Shown: positions 28,084 to 38,113 of the stretch, one piece after another
Numbering within the stretch: the first letter of the stretch is position 1
How the letters are laid out: each line of letters opens with the position of its first letter
Assembly (NCBI RefSeq): GCF_023101685.1
Contig: NZ_CP082164.1
Location: 8,742,001-8,806,000, forward strand
Length of the DNA stretch: 64,000 nt
From: Bradyrhizobium sp. 186
GTDB lineage: Bacteria; Pseudomonadota; Alphaproteobacteria; Rhizobiales; Xanthobacteraceae
Reading direction: 5' to 3'
The notes under the pieces: model-generated
What the model saw: the letters and a program-made list of their open reading frames with translations, nothing else
What the model was told of the DNA's origin: nothing
Databases searched by the model: none
Position numbers and translations under genes: made by a program

Positions 28084-28854
28084 ACGCAACCAGTGCCAGC
28101 GGGACGCTGAACTCGCCTCAACTCGCTGCTTCGGTAATGGTGGGAAACGGCTACTGCAGCGTTATCCTTTTGCCGCAAAGAAGCTCATGAAAGGCTCCGC
28201 GCCGACTTACCTCGTCCTATTGATCCATCATTTACGGTCTCAAAGAATTCGAGAGTGTTTTGACCTACTTTGCCCATTTGCTGTCTAGCTCTGGCTGAGG
28301 CGTCGAACTATCCCTCTTGGGCATTTCCAAACCCAAAACTTCTTGCGATCGCGCACCGCGAGGCTGTCAGAGCTCGGCAGCTCGGAGAGGGCGCAAAGTG
28401 GCAAGCTGCCCGGCCGCTGCTCTGCAGACATTGCCGGTTACTTGACTTTTCTCGCGATAGCCTCGTCTTCCGTATGGAGACACGATCTTCGGATTTCAGC
28501 ACCGTTCAACGATTTTTGGCGAAAACGCGCGCGACATTCGCGAGGATCAGCGCTAAGCGGCGTTACAAAGAAGATATACGAGCATCGCAAGCCTCGACAA
28601 TGCCACGCAAGTGAAGGCCCTCTGTGCCGAGCGAACCTCGGCAGCGAACAGCGTGATCCAGGTCTGCGCATGAAGTCGGGTCTGCGAGAAGCTTAGCTTG
28701 CTAGCGCCAAAGAACGCGGGGGCGACGAGATGTTTCCGTTGGCCCCACAAGGGGTCCTCACAGGCGTCTTCCTCCCTGACTGGATCTGCTCCGTTACGAG
28801 AGCGGGCGACCTTCTTTTGAGTGATCCCTTTTAACCAACGACGAGAGGAATGAC
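28084..28854. other. Intergenic region without a recognised gene
   Basis: About 770 nt. Open frames are short and serine/arginine rich. Nothing recognisable beyond the ribosome site of the aldehyde dehydrogenase at its right end. Confidence 0.45.
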
Positions 28855-30297
28855 ATGGTCAATCGAATGCAATTCTACGTAGATGGCTCCTGGGTCGATC
28901 CCGTCCTTGTGAAAACGACATGGACGCTGAATCCAGCAACGGCAGAAAAACTGTACCAAATTGCGCTCGGTTCAAAAGCTGACGTCGACAAGGCGGTGAA
29001 GGCAGCCAGGCGCGCATTTGAGAGCTATTCTCAAACCACTCGCGAGCAGCGCATGAGCCTGCTCGCAAACATTATCGAAATCTACAAAGATCGCGCGAAG
29101 GAAATCGGCGATGCCATCTCCGATGAGATAGGCGCACCAGTGGCCATGTCTCAGCAGATGCAGGCAAATTCCGCCATCGGCCATTTCACAAGTACTCTGG
29201 AGGTGCTCAAGCGCTATTCGTTTGAGGAGCGCATCGGCAGCGCTGTTGTTGTTCGGGAGCCTATTGGCGTGGTTGGAATGATCACGCCCTGGAATTGGCC
29301 GATCAGCCAAATTGCGTGCAAGGTAGCGCCCGCGCTCGCCGCCGGCTGCACGATGATTCTCAAGCCATCGGAATTTGCGCCCACATGCGCGCTGATATTT
29401 GCGGAAATCCTTCATCAGGCTGGCGTACCGAAAGGCGTATTCAATCTGATTAACGGCCTAGGTCCTGAAGTGGGCGCGGCCATGAGCGAGCATCGAGATA
29501 TCGATATGATTTCGTTTACTGGATCGACCCGAGCCGGGGTCGACGTTGCAAGCCGGGCTGCCCCTACCGTAAAGCGTGTTAGCCAAGAGCTCGGAGGTAA
29601 GTCACCCTACATTGTTCTTGATGATGCTGATCTCGAAAAAGCTATCTCTGGATGCATTGAGACGATCTTCCTCAACTCCGGCCAATCTTGCGACGCACCG
29701 TCGCGCCTGATTGTGCCGGATTCCAAAATGGGAGAAGTCGTAAAGATCGCAAAAAATGTGGCCGGCAGATACCGGGTCGGGCATCCGCGCGCGGCGGGCA
29801 CTGATATGGGTCCTGTCGTAAACCGCGTCCAATGGGAGAAGATCCAAGCCTTGATCCAGCAAGGCATAGATGAAGGGGCCACGCTGATTGCCGGCGGTTT
29901 AGGTCTCCCAAACGGCACGGATCAGGGCTTTTACGTCCGCCCCACTATTTTTGCAGATGTCAAAAACGAAATGATTATCGCCCGCGAGGAGATCTTCGGG
30001 CCGGTGCTTGCGATCATTGGCGCCAGGGACGAGAACGAAGCTATCCAAATCGCCAACGACACGCCATACGGCCTTGCCGGCTACGTATTCTCAGGGTCAA
30101 CGGAGCGAGCACGCAAGATCGGTCGTATGCTTCGAGCGGGCAACATATACCTGCAGGGGGCATCACTTGACCGGGCCGCACCATTCGGCGGGTACAAACA
30201 ATCTGGCAATGGTCGTGAATGGGGGCGCTTCGGACTGGAGGACTATTTGGAAGTCAAGTCTGTTGCTGGTCCGTTTAGCGCTGACTTGCGAACCTAA
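28855..30297 (+). CDS. Aldehyde dehydrogenase family protein
   Basis: 480 residues, full length. NAD-binding: GMITPWNWP near 141 and FTGSTRAGVDVA near 221. Catalytic Glu in SQELGGKSPY near 246; catalytic Cys in NSGQSCDAPSRL near 280; EEIFGPVLAIIGA near 380 and GGYKQSGNGREWG near 445 complete the set. It oxidises an aldehyde to the acid with NAD(P)+. Closest in style to broad-specificity aldehyde dehydrogenases of catabolic loci. AGAGGAA precedes ATG 28855. It is monocistronic, about 770 nt after the M14-like gene, with no clear partner. Confidence 0.95.
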   Translation: MVNRMQFYVDGSWVDPVLVKTTWTLNPATAEKLYQIALGSKADVDKAVKAARRAFESYSQTTREQRMSLLANIIEIYKDRAKEIGDAISDEIGAPVAMSQQMQANSAIGHFTSTLEVLKRYSFEERIGSAVVVREPIGVVGMITPWNWPISQIACKVAPALAAGCTMILKPSEFAPTCALIFAEILHQAGVPKGVFNLINGLGPEVGAAMSEHRDIDMISFTGSTRAGVDVASRAAPTVKRVSQELGGKSPYIVLDDADLEKAISGCIETIFLNSGQSCDAPSRLIVPDSKMGEVVKIAKNVAGRYRVGHPRAAGTDMGPVVNRVQWEKIQALIQQGIDEGATLIAGGLGLPNGTDQGFYVRPTIFADVKNEMIIAREEIFGPVLAIIGARDENEAIQIANDTPYGLAGYVFSGSTERARKIGRMLRAGNIYLQGASLDRAAPFGGYKQSGNGREWGRFGLEDYLEVKSVAGPFSADLRT

Positions 30298-30798
30298 AAC
30301 GGTCGAGCAGGCCTTTATTCTAATTCATCGATCACTAGGGGTGCAAGTCGGACTTCAATTCAGCAGAACGTCGATGCGACCGGGAGACAAGCCGGTCGCG
30401 CAGTTCTGTGCGTCAAGTTCAGCAAAATTGATCATGGGTCCGGTTGAGCCATCCCCCCGGAGCCACCGTCGCTCGCCTTACCCAGAAGCGCAGCGGGCGA
30501 GCGGCGGCGGTGGAGAGGGGTGGCCCCATCCCCTTGGTGGGCCCGAGTATCGTCATGCCGCTTGGCGTATTGCCTCCTTCTTGTGTTCCTTCAGCAAATC
30601 CATGTTCAAATAGCGATGCGGGTCTAATTCAATCCCGCGCGCAAGGACCTGCGGGCTGCAAGTAATAGAGGTGCGGCGAGCGGCACGACAAAGACCGCGG
30701 GACAAAGATGCTGGCAGACAACAGCAGTGAGGCCCAGCGATGGACTTGGCGCTGCCCGCCAGCGCGAGGAGTTCGTTACGAATCGATTGCCATCGAGC
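30298..30798. other. Convergent intergenic region
   Basis: 500 nt between the converging aldehyde dehydrogenase and binding-protein genes. No supported gene and no clear terminator hairpin. Confidence 0.4.
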
Positions 30799-31938
30799 TT
30801 ATCCTGCTCGCCACGCGAGCCACCGGTCCTGGATGTGATCCGCATTGGTCTTTCCGTTTGGGCGTTTCGCCACAAGCCAGGCTGAGTCCTCGACTATGCA
30901 TTTCGAAGCGTTCTCTGGATTTACGCTAACCTGCGAGACCAGGTCGGTCGGCAAATACTTGATCTGATTTGTATTCGGCCCTGGATAGCTGGTGCCCTGC
31001 GTCCACCCGGCCGCAATCTGCGCGCGGTTCAAGAAGGCGATCAGCTTTTGCGCGTTTGCGGTATTTGGTCCACCCTTCAGAATCGCCGCGTAGTCGTAGC
31101 CCAGGATAGCCCCATCCCAGGTAAATTTGATTGGCGCGCCTTGGCGGATCGCAGCCATCGCGCGGCCGTCGTAAATGCTACACATCGCGTATTCACGGTT
31201 GTTCAGGAGCTGCGGCGCTTCACCGCCGGCGCTCCACCACTTGGAAATGTGCGGCTTGATCTCGCTTAGCTTCTCGAATGCACGATCGAGTTTGTCATCA
31301 GTGAGGGGCCAGATATCCTTGTGGCCGACACCAGCCGCCAGTAGCGCAAACTGAATGTTAGTTTTACCGGTTGAACCGAACAGCCCCCGCGGTCCTGGAA
31401 ATTTCCCAACGTCCCAGAAATCCACCCAGTTCTGGGGACCACCCTTCGGAAAGGCGCGGTTATCATAGGCGAGTACCATGCCGCTCGATTCAATCACAAC
31501 CGCGTCTATGAAACGCGTGTACGCCGGCGTGCCCTCGAGCGACTCTTGATCCCAGAGGCTGTAATCGATAGGCACGAACATTCCGGCATCGTGCATTTCT
31601 GGATATTTTCCTGGTGCCACATAGGCAATATCCCAATCGACGCGGCCAGCCTGGTGCATCGCCTTGACCTGGGGCTCAGCCAGGTCGGCAACTACATCTA
31701 CGACCTTTATTCCTGTCGCCTTCGTAAACGGCTCATAGACATTTCGTCGAACGCCATCGGTAAAGGCACCGCCCCAACTGAAAACGACGACTTCGCCAGT
31801 TCCGGCAAGCTTTTCCTCTGCCCAGGCCCGAGTGGCCTCGGCGACGAACGGCACGCTTAGCAAGGCCGCGGTTGACTGCAGCAGTGAGCGGCGGCTCAAG
31901 CCACAGAATGAACGGTCCCCGGAAGCCTGTTTGGTCAT
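30799..31938 (-). CDS. ABC transporter periplasmic binding protein (PotD/polyamine-like), Tat-exported
   Basis: 379 residues. The N-terminus has a twin-arginine motif (LSRRSLLQ) and hydrophobic stretch STAALLSVPFVAEATRAWA, predicting Tat export. The mature part begins TGEVVVFSWGGAFTDGVRRNVYEPF, the usual opening of PotD-like type 2 binding proteins, followed by VDVVADLAEPQVKAMHQAGRVDWDIAYVAPG. It should bind a polyamine-like or small organic solute for an ABC importer. GGGGGA precedes ATG 31938. No permease or ATPase gene is present on either side, so it must work with components encoded elsewhere or be an orphan. Confidence 0.9.
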   Translation of the reverse strand: MTKQASGDRSFCGLSRRSLLQSTAALLSVPFVAEATRAWAEEKLAGTGEVVVFSWGGAFTDGVRRNVYEPFTKATGIKVVDVVADLAEPQVKAMHQAGRVDWDIAYVAPGKYPEMHDAGMFVPIDYSLWDQESLEGTPAYTRFIDAVVIESSGMVLAYDNRAFPKGGPQNWVDFWDVGKFPGPRGLFGSTGKTNIQFALLAAGVGHKDIWPLTDDKLDRAFEKLSEIKPHISKWWSAGGEAPQLLNNREYAMCSIYDGRAMAAIRQGAPIKFTWDGAILGYDYAAILKGGPNTANAQKLIAFLNRAQIAAGWTQGTSYPGPNTNQIKYLPTDLVSQVSVNPENASKCIVEDSAWLVAKRPNGKTNADHIQDRWLAWRAG

Positions 31939-32905
31939 GACATTTCCCCCTGTTGAAGCAGAACAAATCGCTGCGCGCACGGTTTCATTCTCTCGAAGGC
32001 GCGCACACCTTCGAGAGCTGGACGAGGCAAGTGAGCGCCGGAAGATCACCACCTGCTGCACCGCCTTGATGCATCAATGGGGCAAACATCGACGGCCCCG
32101 CTCGCGGACCGATCGCGTATAGACAATGCGGGCGCCCAATGCGGCATGGCCCAGCCGGCGATCTTCCCAGCGAGAGGCCGGCGCTGCTGCCGACTTCTTT
32201 GATTTGGCTCGTGCTTAACAGCCTTCAGGTCGCCCTTGAAATGCCGGAGCGGCAATTGCCCTGTGGCGGTGAATTGGGAGCCGTTCCGTCCAAGATGACG
32301 CAGCGCTAGCTGGAGGCCGGCGATATCAGCTTCGTTGATCTGGCAGCTCCAGATAGCGCGATGTTGGACGTTCGAGCGACAATGACAACACGCAGGATCG
32401 ATCAGTGTCCCGCGAGGGACCGACAGCTCCTCGTTCAATTCGGACCGATAAAACATCTAACGAGCCTCTGCGGGTGAGCGCAGCTGTGCGATTAGCCGGA
32501 CGTAGCACTGTAAGATTTGTCGACGCCCACAAATCGGCGAAAACTGCAGGGAATTCACAAAAATCTGCAAAAATAAGCTCAGATCGAGGAATTTCGACGC
32601 AGAGCCATTCAGGTCAGCCTGAGCGACCAGCGTAACCGGGGCGCGGTTGATTGTGAAGGTTGCTAGCTAGCGCCTCGACGCATGCGATGAAGAATTGTCA
32701 GCTCAATTCATGGGTACTCGCCTCTTCATCGCGTTTGGCGATCCACTCGTAAGGCGAAAGGTCCTGCGCGGCGCGTCTTAATCGGCTGGCCAGCGGAGTT
32801 GCGAAGGGATCGACAGCTGCAATGCGTCCCACTCGCTATTCGAGCCCGAGCGCCCGGACCTCTCGAGGACAGGCTCACTGCGCAGGAGCAAGGTCCGCAG
32901 CCGGG
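31939..32905. other. Gene-poor region between the binding protein and IS701
   Basis: About 970 nt. The longest open frame (32046-32456 minus) shows no domain and no convincing start. A loose variant of the recurring box (CTGCAGGGAATTC) occurs near 32544. The right edge is the IS701 inverted repeat. Confidence 0.45.
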
Positions 32906-34352
32906 TCTTAGCATTACAGTTGCTTTGTTTGCGGGCTTCTGAATCCATGGGCAACCATGATTCGAATGTCGTGGACGCGGGCCGCGTCGGTTGAGGAGAC
33001 GCTTGCGTTGTGGGCGGCGTCGCTTCGAGAGATCAAGCAACGGATACGTCCGTTGTTCACGCAAGAGCGTGTGGCGACGAATGCAGGCTTGTTCCTGGAA
33101 GGTCTGCTCGGAGATGAGCAGCGCAAGACCGGCTGGATGCGCGCGGAGGCGGCTGGCGATCCTGGCCCATGGCGTCAGCAGGCAATTCTGGGTCGTGGAG
33201 ATTGGGACGCTGATGCCCTGCGCGATATCGTCCGCGACTATGTCATCGAGCATTTGGCGGATGACGATGCGGTGCTGGTGATCGACGAGACCGGCTTTCT
33301 CAAGCAGGGTAAGGCCTCATGCGGAGTGGCACGGCAATACACTGGTTCGGCAGGGAAGATTACGAACTGCCAGATCGGCGTCTTCGCTACCTACGTTTCG
33401 CGTCATGGTCATGCGTTCATCGATCGCGCGTTGTATCTTCCGAAGGAATGGACTGACGATCCAGATCGTCTGGAAGCCGCATATGTGCCTGCCGATGTCG
33501 GCTTTGCGACCAAACCAAAGCTTGCGACGAGAATGATCGCACGTGCGATAGCCGCGTCTGTACCATTCAAGTGGGTTGCCGGTGACACGGTCTACGGTGT
33601 TGGCGATATCGAACAGCAGCTACGGCGGGCAGGCAAAGGCTATGTGCTCGGGGTCAGCAGCTCTCATGTCTTCCGATCCTGGGGCAAGCGACAGCCGGTC
33701 GCCGGCAAGGCCGAAGACATCGCCCGGACGCGGCGCCCGTCCGACTGGAAGCGCTTGTCGGCGGGAGCCGGAACCAAAGGACCGAGGCTGCATGACTGGT
33801 GTTATCTCGAACTGGCCGATCTCGAGGTCGAGCAGTTCAACAGCGCAAATGATGGTTTATGGACGCGCGGTCTGCTGATCCGTCGCCATATCGCCGATGG
33901 CGATCTCGCCTTCTTCACCACCTGGTGCCCAGCGGGAACATCCATTGAAACGCTGGTCGCGGTCGAAGGCCATCGATGGGCGATCGAGGACAGCTTTGAA
34001 ACCGCGAAAAACGAGTTCGGGCTCGATCACAACGAGAGCAGGTCCTGGCATGGCTGGCATCGCCACGTGTCCCTGGTGATGCTCGCCTTCGCCATGATGG
34101 CGGCGATCCGCCATCGCGCCAATCCGCCACCGCCCAAAAAAACCAAACGCCGCCCCCCGGCAAAAGCCAAAGCACACCCACGCCGCCGCTGATCCGTTGG
34201 TCAATCCAGGAAATCCGCCGCATCGCCATCAGGCTTGCTCGAAAGCGGATCCAACCCGCGCATGTCATCGCATGGTCATTCTGGCGCAGAGCTCACCAGG
34301 CTGCCGCTCAGCGCGCGCATCTCAAAGCAAAACGGCAACTGTAATGCTAAGA
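32906..34352 (+). mobile_element. IS701-family insertion sequence, complete
   Basis: Inverted repeats TCTTAGCATTACAGTTGC at 32906-32923 and its exact complement at 34335-34352 bound a single transposase gene. Length 1,447 bp. I see no convincing direct repeat outside the ends. On the right it truncates a capA-like gene whose remaining part is not found on the left, so the locus was rearranged during or after insertion. Confidence 0.85.
32957..34192 (+). CDS. IS701-family transposase
   Basis: 411 residues, full length. The catalytic DDE domain has DDDAVLVIDETGFLKQGKAS near 105, FKWVAGDTVYG near 200 and VEGHRWAIEDSFETAKNEFG near 335, the D-D-E spacing of this family. GVARQYTGSAGKITNCQIGVF is the IS701 signature. 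The C-terminus is basic and proline-rich (PPPPKKTKRRPPAKAKAH). No frameshift or stop is visible, so it is probably active. ATG codons at 32957 and 32966 are both possible. Confidence 0.92.
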   Translation: MIRMSWTRAASVEETLALWAASLREIKQRIRPLFTQERVATNAGLFLEGLLGDEQRKTGWMRAEAAGDPGPWRQQAILGRGDWDADALRDIVRDYVIEHLADDDAVLVIDETGFLKQGKASCGVARQYTGSAGKITNCQIGVFATYVSRHGHAFIDRALYLPKEWTDDPDRLEAAYVPADVGFATKPKLATRMIARAIAASVPFKWVAGDTVYGVGDIEQQLRRAGKGYVLGVSSSHVFRSWGKRQPVAGKAEDIARTRRPSDWKRLSAGAGTKGPRLHDWCYLELADLEVEQFNSANDGLWTRGLLIRRHIADGDLAFFTTWCPAGTSIETLVAVEGHRWAIEDSFETAKNEFGLDHNESRSWHGWHRHVSLVMLAFAMMAAIRHRANPPPPKKTKRRPPAKAKAHPRRR

Positions 34353-34888
34353 GCTGTAAAGTATTTTCCCCGATGTCCCGCCACAGTGGGAAATTGAGCA
34401 ATTGAGAAACCCAAAATCGGCGCCTTACTCCCTTCTACGATTGCAACTTCTACATTCTGTTCTGTTACAGGCCCTTCCAGATTCGCGAAAGAAATGTCAA
34501 CCTCTAAGAGGACATCCGCGATGTTTTCAAAGAATATGTCTTTGGAAAATTCAAGTCCCTCTGCCGGCATTAAATCACCCGCTGCACCTATCGTCACCGA
34601 GGTATTCTTTCTGAATTCATCCGGCAACTTCACAACGGATTTGTCGCGCAAGAATAAGACTTTAGATACGCGTTTTTCTGCTCTTATGATCGGCCTTGCG
34701 TTTTTGTAAAGCGAGTATGCCAGATCAGTAAGTGTCCACTCTTCAAAAGCAGCGGCAGCGTCTGCACGCGGATAATCCCAGTAACCGAATAATCTGGCGC
34801 TTATCAAGGCTGCTTTTATTTTTAGCCAATGAGTAAACGTTGGGGCTCGATAAAATCTGATATAGGTGAAGGGACGGTGATGTCGCAT
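34353..34888 (-). pseudogene. CapA-family protein, truncated by IS701
   Basis: From ATG 34888 about 179 residues are native. VTIGAAGDLMPAEGL near 118 is the metallophosphatase-like opening motif of CapA (poly-gamma-glutamate/capsule type), and VDISFANLEGPVTEQN near 150 is the next family block. CapA domains run about 250 residues further, with further metal ligands; here the frame enters the IS701 end and stops ten codons later. The sequence is visibly AT-richer than its surroundings, which suggests separate acquisition. The missing 3' part does not occur on the other side of IS701. Confidence 0.75.
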
Positions 34889-35259
34889 AACTTACGCTCC
34901 TTACTTTGAAGTATTGTCAGTTCAACTCGATTTTCGATGTCCCACTCGTTTACATTTGATGAGCATTCCTACATCTTTGGGCTCTCCTACCTTAACTTTA
35001 CTGCATATAAATATTTTTCCCATAGAGCGAGAACCGCGGCATATCCTTTGAAGTGGACCCAGGATCTGGATCGCCAAAGTTAAGCTGTGATCCGAACTGC
35101 CTTGTCCTTCAAATCAAGCAGCTTTCCTGCTGCTGCGTTTGCATCTGCTGTGGGTACGGCAAATTGCCGAAGCTCGAGAAAATCGTCGGCCAGTTCGCGC
35201 GGCTCGATCGCCCGATCGATTTGAGGCGATGGACGGCCAGCAACATCGCATTGTGTTGG
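34889..35259. other. AT-rich upstream region of capA and IS3 target flank
   Basis: 34889-35040 is AT-rich and likely held the capA promoter. The right part (35080-35255 minus) contains an open frame of uncertain meaning. The last four bases, TTGG at 35256-35259, are one copy of the IS3 target duplication. Confidence 0.45.
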
Positions 35260-35277
35260 TGACCTTGCCCCCAAGTT

Positions 35278-35450
35278 TTATCCAGTTCTGAGTTCGCTCT
35301 TGCCGTTGGATTTGCCCGGTTGGGCGGTGGCAGCGACGGGAGCTGGCGCGGAGCCTTCGGCATAGCGCAGCGCCAGATCCCGGCGCGGATAGCAGGTCAT
35401 GGCAAACTCGGACGGAGTTCTCCACCCGAGCTGCGAGTGTGGTCGTGTGT
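35278..35450 (-). pseudogene. IS3 OrfB transposase, C-terminal piece
   Basis: This frame supplies the end of the transposase: NHTRPHSQLGWRTPSEFAMT, then CYPRRDLALRYAEG and a basic tail ending SELRTG. Joined to the piece at 38136-38892 it restores ADYNHTRPHSQLGW, the conserved region just after the DDE Glu, with no base lost or gained. Confidence 0.9.
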
Positions 35451-35457
35451 GGTTGTA
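35451..35457. repeat. Left att core GGTTGTA of the serine-recombinase element
   Basis: GGTTGTA; the identical 7-mer lies at 38136-38142. Left flank TGTGTGTGGTTGTA belongs to IS3, right flank CAACGAGG to the insert. Crossover is expected within these 7 bases. Confidence 0.75.
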
Positions 35458-35495
35458 CAACGAGGTTTGAGAACGCCCACAGGACCGCTCTTCGC

Positions 35496-36047
35496 GTGGT
35501 TCTTTATCGATATCATCCTTGGTTTGGTTGCCGTGTTTGCGTTCATGGGGCCGTCGACAAGGCTGGCGATGTCGCCTTCCGCTGCACGCTGGATGGATCG
35601 CAAGCAGATCGTTGGCTGGAGGTTCCAGCATGGATGTTCGACCGGACGGCATGCCCTGAGGCGGAGCTTTTGGCAGCTCGGCCATTTGTCAGCATAACCG
35701 CACTTGCAGCGCTTTCTGCGCTTCTCGATCTGGTGTTGATGGATCGAACGCCATCAGCTGCCCTGCTTTCTAGCGCATCCAGAGCCTCTCACGACCAGAA
35801 TCGGGGAGAGACCCATGTCACGGCAGACGGCAATGCCAGGGAGCGGATACCGACACAATCGACAACCGCGGCCGCAGCAACAGATGGATCTGTTCGGGAG
35901 CGGCCTGCCGAACGGCGCCATCGGCGCGCCAGCATGGCCGGAGTTGCCGGCGGAAGCCCGGGCGGCCCTCACAAGCCTGATGACGCAGTTGATCCTCGAC
36001 CATGCTGCGATGACAGCGACGCCGCCCGCGAAGGGGGTCGATCATGA
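35496..36047 (+). CDS. Small recombinase-associated protein, HPWFG motif (start uncertain)
   Basis: A frame opening with [20 protein letters not shown], then [20 protein letters not shown] and [19 protein letters not shown]. The beginning resembles DUF5372-type proteins that accompany transposases or recombinases; I recall similar proteins beside serine recombinases in Rhizobiales but cannot check this. GTG 35496 is a guess at the start. The conserved-looking part ends near 35800; the remaining frame to 36047 overlaps the next gene and may not be translated usefully. Function unknown. Confidence 0.5.
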   Translation: MVLYRYHPWFGCRVCVHGAVDKAGDVAFRCTLDGSQADRWLEVPAWMFDRTACPEAELLAARPFVSITALAALSALLDLVLMDRTPSAALLSSASRASHDQNRGETHVTADGNARERIPTQSTTAAAATDGSVRERPAERRHRRASMAGVAGGSPGGPHKPDDAVDPRPCCDDSDAAREGGRS

Positions 36048-36054
36048 TCTCTGA
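35818..36054 (+). CDS. Small protein overlapping the recombinase start
   Basis: 79 residues. It begins [20 protein letters not shown], contains [14 protein letters not shown], then a helix [20 protein letters not shown]. The ATG at 35818 follows GGGGAGAG by about 7 nt. The gene overlaps the recombinase start by 11 nt, so the two should be translationally coupled. Family not recognised; the MDLF segment and acidic helix resemble small partner proteins of site-specific recombinases, but this is only inference. Confidence 0.6.
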   Translation, partial: SRQTAMPGSGYRHNRQPRPQQQMDLFGSGLPNGAIGAPAWPELPAEARAALTSLMTQLILDHAAMTATPPAKGVDHDL

Positions 36055-38113
36055 CAAGGTCAGGCCTCATCATCTGGAGCGTAAGGCGATTCTTTACGTG
36101 CGCCAATCCTCAGCACATCAGGTGTTGCACAATCGCGAGAGCAGCGCATTGCAATACGCCATGCGGGACCGGCTGACGGCACTCGGGTGGTCAGAGATCG
36201 AAGTGATCGATGATGATCTCGGTCGTTCAGCCGCCGGCGGCGTGCAACGCGCCGGTTTCGAGCGAATGGTAGCGGAGGTTTGCCTCGGTAAGGTTGGTGC
36301 GGTTTGCGCCCGCGAGGTCTCGCGCTTCGCCCGCAACAGCCGGGATTGGCAGCAACTCATCGAGATGTGCCGCGTGGTCGATACCGTTCTGGTCGATCAG
36401 GAGACTATCTATGCGCCAAGGCACGGCAACGACCGCCTGCTGCTCGGGCTCAAGGGCAGCCTCAACGAGTACGAACTGGATTTGTTGCGCCAACGCTCGC
36501 TCTCGGCCCGCTACGAGAAGGCGCGCCGGGGCGAGTTGGTTGTGGCGGCGCCCGTCGGCTTCGTGAAGGCCGGCGACCGTTATGAGAAAGATCCGGATCG
36601 GCGTGTCCAGGAAGCGATCAAGCTGGTGTTCGACAAGGTCGAGGAACTGGGCAGCGCGCGACAGGCGCTCTGCTGGCTCCACGAGTACAATCTCGATCTA
36701 CCAGTGAAGCAGTCCAACGGCGACACAGCCTGGCGGCGACCGAGTTACTCCGCCATCCACCGGATCATTGAGAACCCGGTCTACGGCGGCGCCTATGCCT
36801 ATGGTAAGACGGCTGTGGCGGCGGGATACAGCGCCGGGGGCGTGAGCGTGAAGATCCGCCGCAAGACGCGGAGCGAATGGCTGGCGCTGAAGCCCAACAC
36901 CCACGACGGGTATGTGAGCTGGGAGAGGTTCGAGGCGATCCGCACCATGGTCAGCAGCAACGTTCCCACCGGTCGGCATCACGGCGCACCCAAGCATGGT
37001 GACGCGCTGCTGGCCGGTCTGATCCGGTGCAAGCGCTGCGGCCGCAAGCTCACACTCCGGTACTCCGGCATGAAGCACCATATCCCACGCTACAGCTGCA
37101 GCCGCGCCTGGATGGACAATGGCGGTCCTCACTGCATCGCCTTCGGCGGATTGCGTGTCGATGACGCAATCGAGGAAGCACTGCTTGGCGTCGTCGGTCC
37201 GGGCGCTATCGCCGCTGCAACCGCTGCCGCCGAAGGAGCCAGGGAACGGCGGGATCAGGTGCGCGATGCGCTCAGTCGCGATCTGGAAGCGGCGCGCTAT
37301 GCCGCCGACCGGGCTTTCCGGCAATACGATGCCGCTGACCCCGCGAACCGGTTGGTGGCGAGTGAGCTGGAAGCGCGCTGGAACAGGGCACTCGCTCACG
37401 CGGCGGAGGTCGAGGGCAAGATCGCCATGCATGATGCGGCGACGCCCGCACCCATTGCTGATCCAGCTTCGCTCGGCGTACTGGCCTCGAACCTCAAAAC
37501 GGTCTGGGATGCGCCGACGACGGATGCTCGTCTCAAGAAGCGCATTGTACGCACCCTCGTCCATGAGGTCGTGGCCGATATAGACGACGCGGCGTCCGAG
37601 ATCGTTCTCATCGTCCACTGGGTGGGTGGCGCTCACAGCGAGTTGCGCTTGCCCAAGCGCCGGCGCGGACAGCGCAACAGCACTTCCGCCGATATTATCC
37701 AAGCCGTGCGTCAACTGGTGCTGATCGCCAGCGACGATCTGATTGCCGGCCTCCTCAACCGAAACGGCCTCAAGACGGGCAACGGCAATCGCTGGACCCG
37801 CGAGCGCGTCACATCAATGCGCTCGAGCTACCACCTCCCGGTGTTCAAGCCCGCCGATGACGGGATCGAACCCTGGCTCAACCTTAGCAACGCCGCAAAG
37901 CTCCTGAAGATCGCGCCCAAGACGCTCCGGCTGGCCGCTGAAGCCGGCGAAATCGAAGCCTTCCATCCGCTATCGGACGGCCCGTGGATCTTCGCCCGCG
38001 CCTCGCTGATAACAACTGCCGCTCAATCTATCGCCGAACGAGCGCGACAGAACCCAAGATACCCCACGGGATCGCATCCCAATCAGCAAAGTCTCTTCTC
38101 TTCAACAACATAG
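36044..38113 (+). CDS. Large serine recombinase (integrase/resolvase family)
   Basis: 689 residues. The N-terminal resolvase domain (about 12-165) has the catalytic serine in [11 protein letters not shown] near residues 22-23 and the arginine-rich helix [19 protein letters not shown] recombinase domain follows (about 185-310, including [20 protein letters not shown]), then a zinc ribbon of [14 protein letters not shown]...YSCSRAW type near 330-365. A coiled segment and an extra C-terminal region with a MerR/excisionase-like helix ([20 protein letters not shown]) complete it. It should catalyse site-specific integration and excision via a 5'-phosphoserine link. The frame is intact. The terminal [10 protein letters not shown] module may aid DNA binding. 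Confidence 0.93.
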   Translation: MISDKVRPHHLERKAILYVRQSSAHQVLHNRESSALQYAMRDRLTALGWSEIEVIDDDLGRSAAGGVQRAGFERMVAEVCLGKVGAVCAREVSRFARNSRDWQQLIEMCRVVDTVLVDQETIYAPRHGNDRLLLGLKGSLNEYELDLLRQRSLSARYEKARRGELVVAAPVGFVKAGDRYEKDPDRRVQEAIKLVFDKVEELGSARQALCWLHEYNLDLPVKQSNGDTAWRRPSYSAIHRIIENPVYGGAYAYGKTAVAAGYSAGGVSVKIRRKTRSEWLALKPNTHDGYVSWERFEAIRTMVSSNVPTGRHHGAPKHGDALLAGLIRCKRCGRKLTLRYSGMKHHIPRYSCSRAWMDNGGPHCIAFGGLRVDDAIEEALLGVVGPGAIAAATAAAEGARERRDQVRDALSRDLEAARYAADRAFRQYDAADPANRLVASELEARWNRALAHAAEVEGKIAMHDAATPAPIADPASLGVLASNLKTVWDAPTTDARLKKRIVRTLVHEVVADIDDAASEIVLIVHWVGGAHSELRLPKRRRGQRNSTSADIIQAVRQLVLIASDDLIAGLLNRNGLKTGNGNRWTRERVTSMRSSYHLPVFKPADDGIEPWLNLSNAAKLLKIAPKTLRLAAEAGEIEAFHPLSDGPWIFARASLITTAAQSIAERARQNPRYPTGSHPNQQSLFSSTT

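Noticed and set aside
32046..32456. 136-codon minus-strand frame
   Set aside because: No recognisable domain, no ribosome site, Arg/Cys/His-rich composition typical of non-coding GC-rich DNA.
32902..34356. Target-site duplication of IS701
   Set aside because: Bases outside the two ends do not match as direct repeats; CTTA/TAAG at the ends is part of the inverted repeat.
35080..35274. 64-codon minus-strand frame left of the IS3 end
   Set aside because: Ala/Asp-rich and superficially protein-like, but no start, no domain, and it runs into the IS3 terminus.
36698..37714. 338-codon open frame antisense to the serine recombinase
   Set aside because: Shadow of the recombinase coding frame, no domain.
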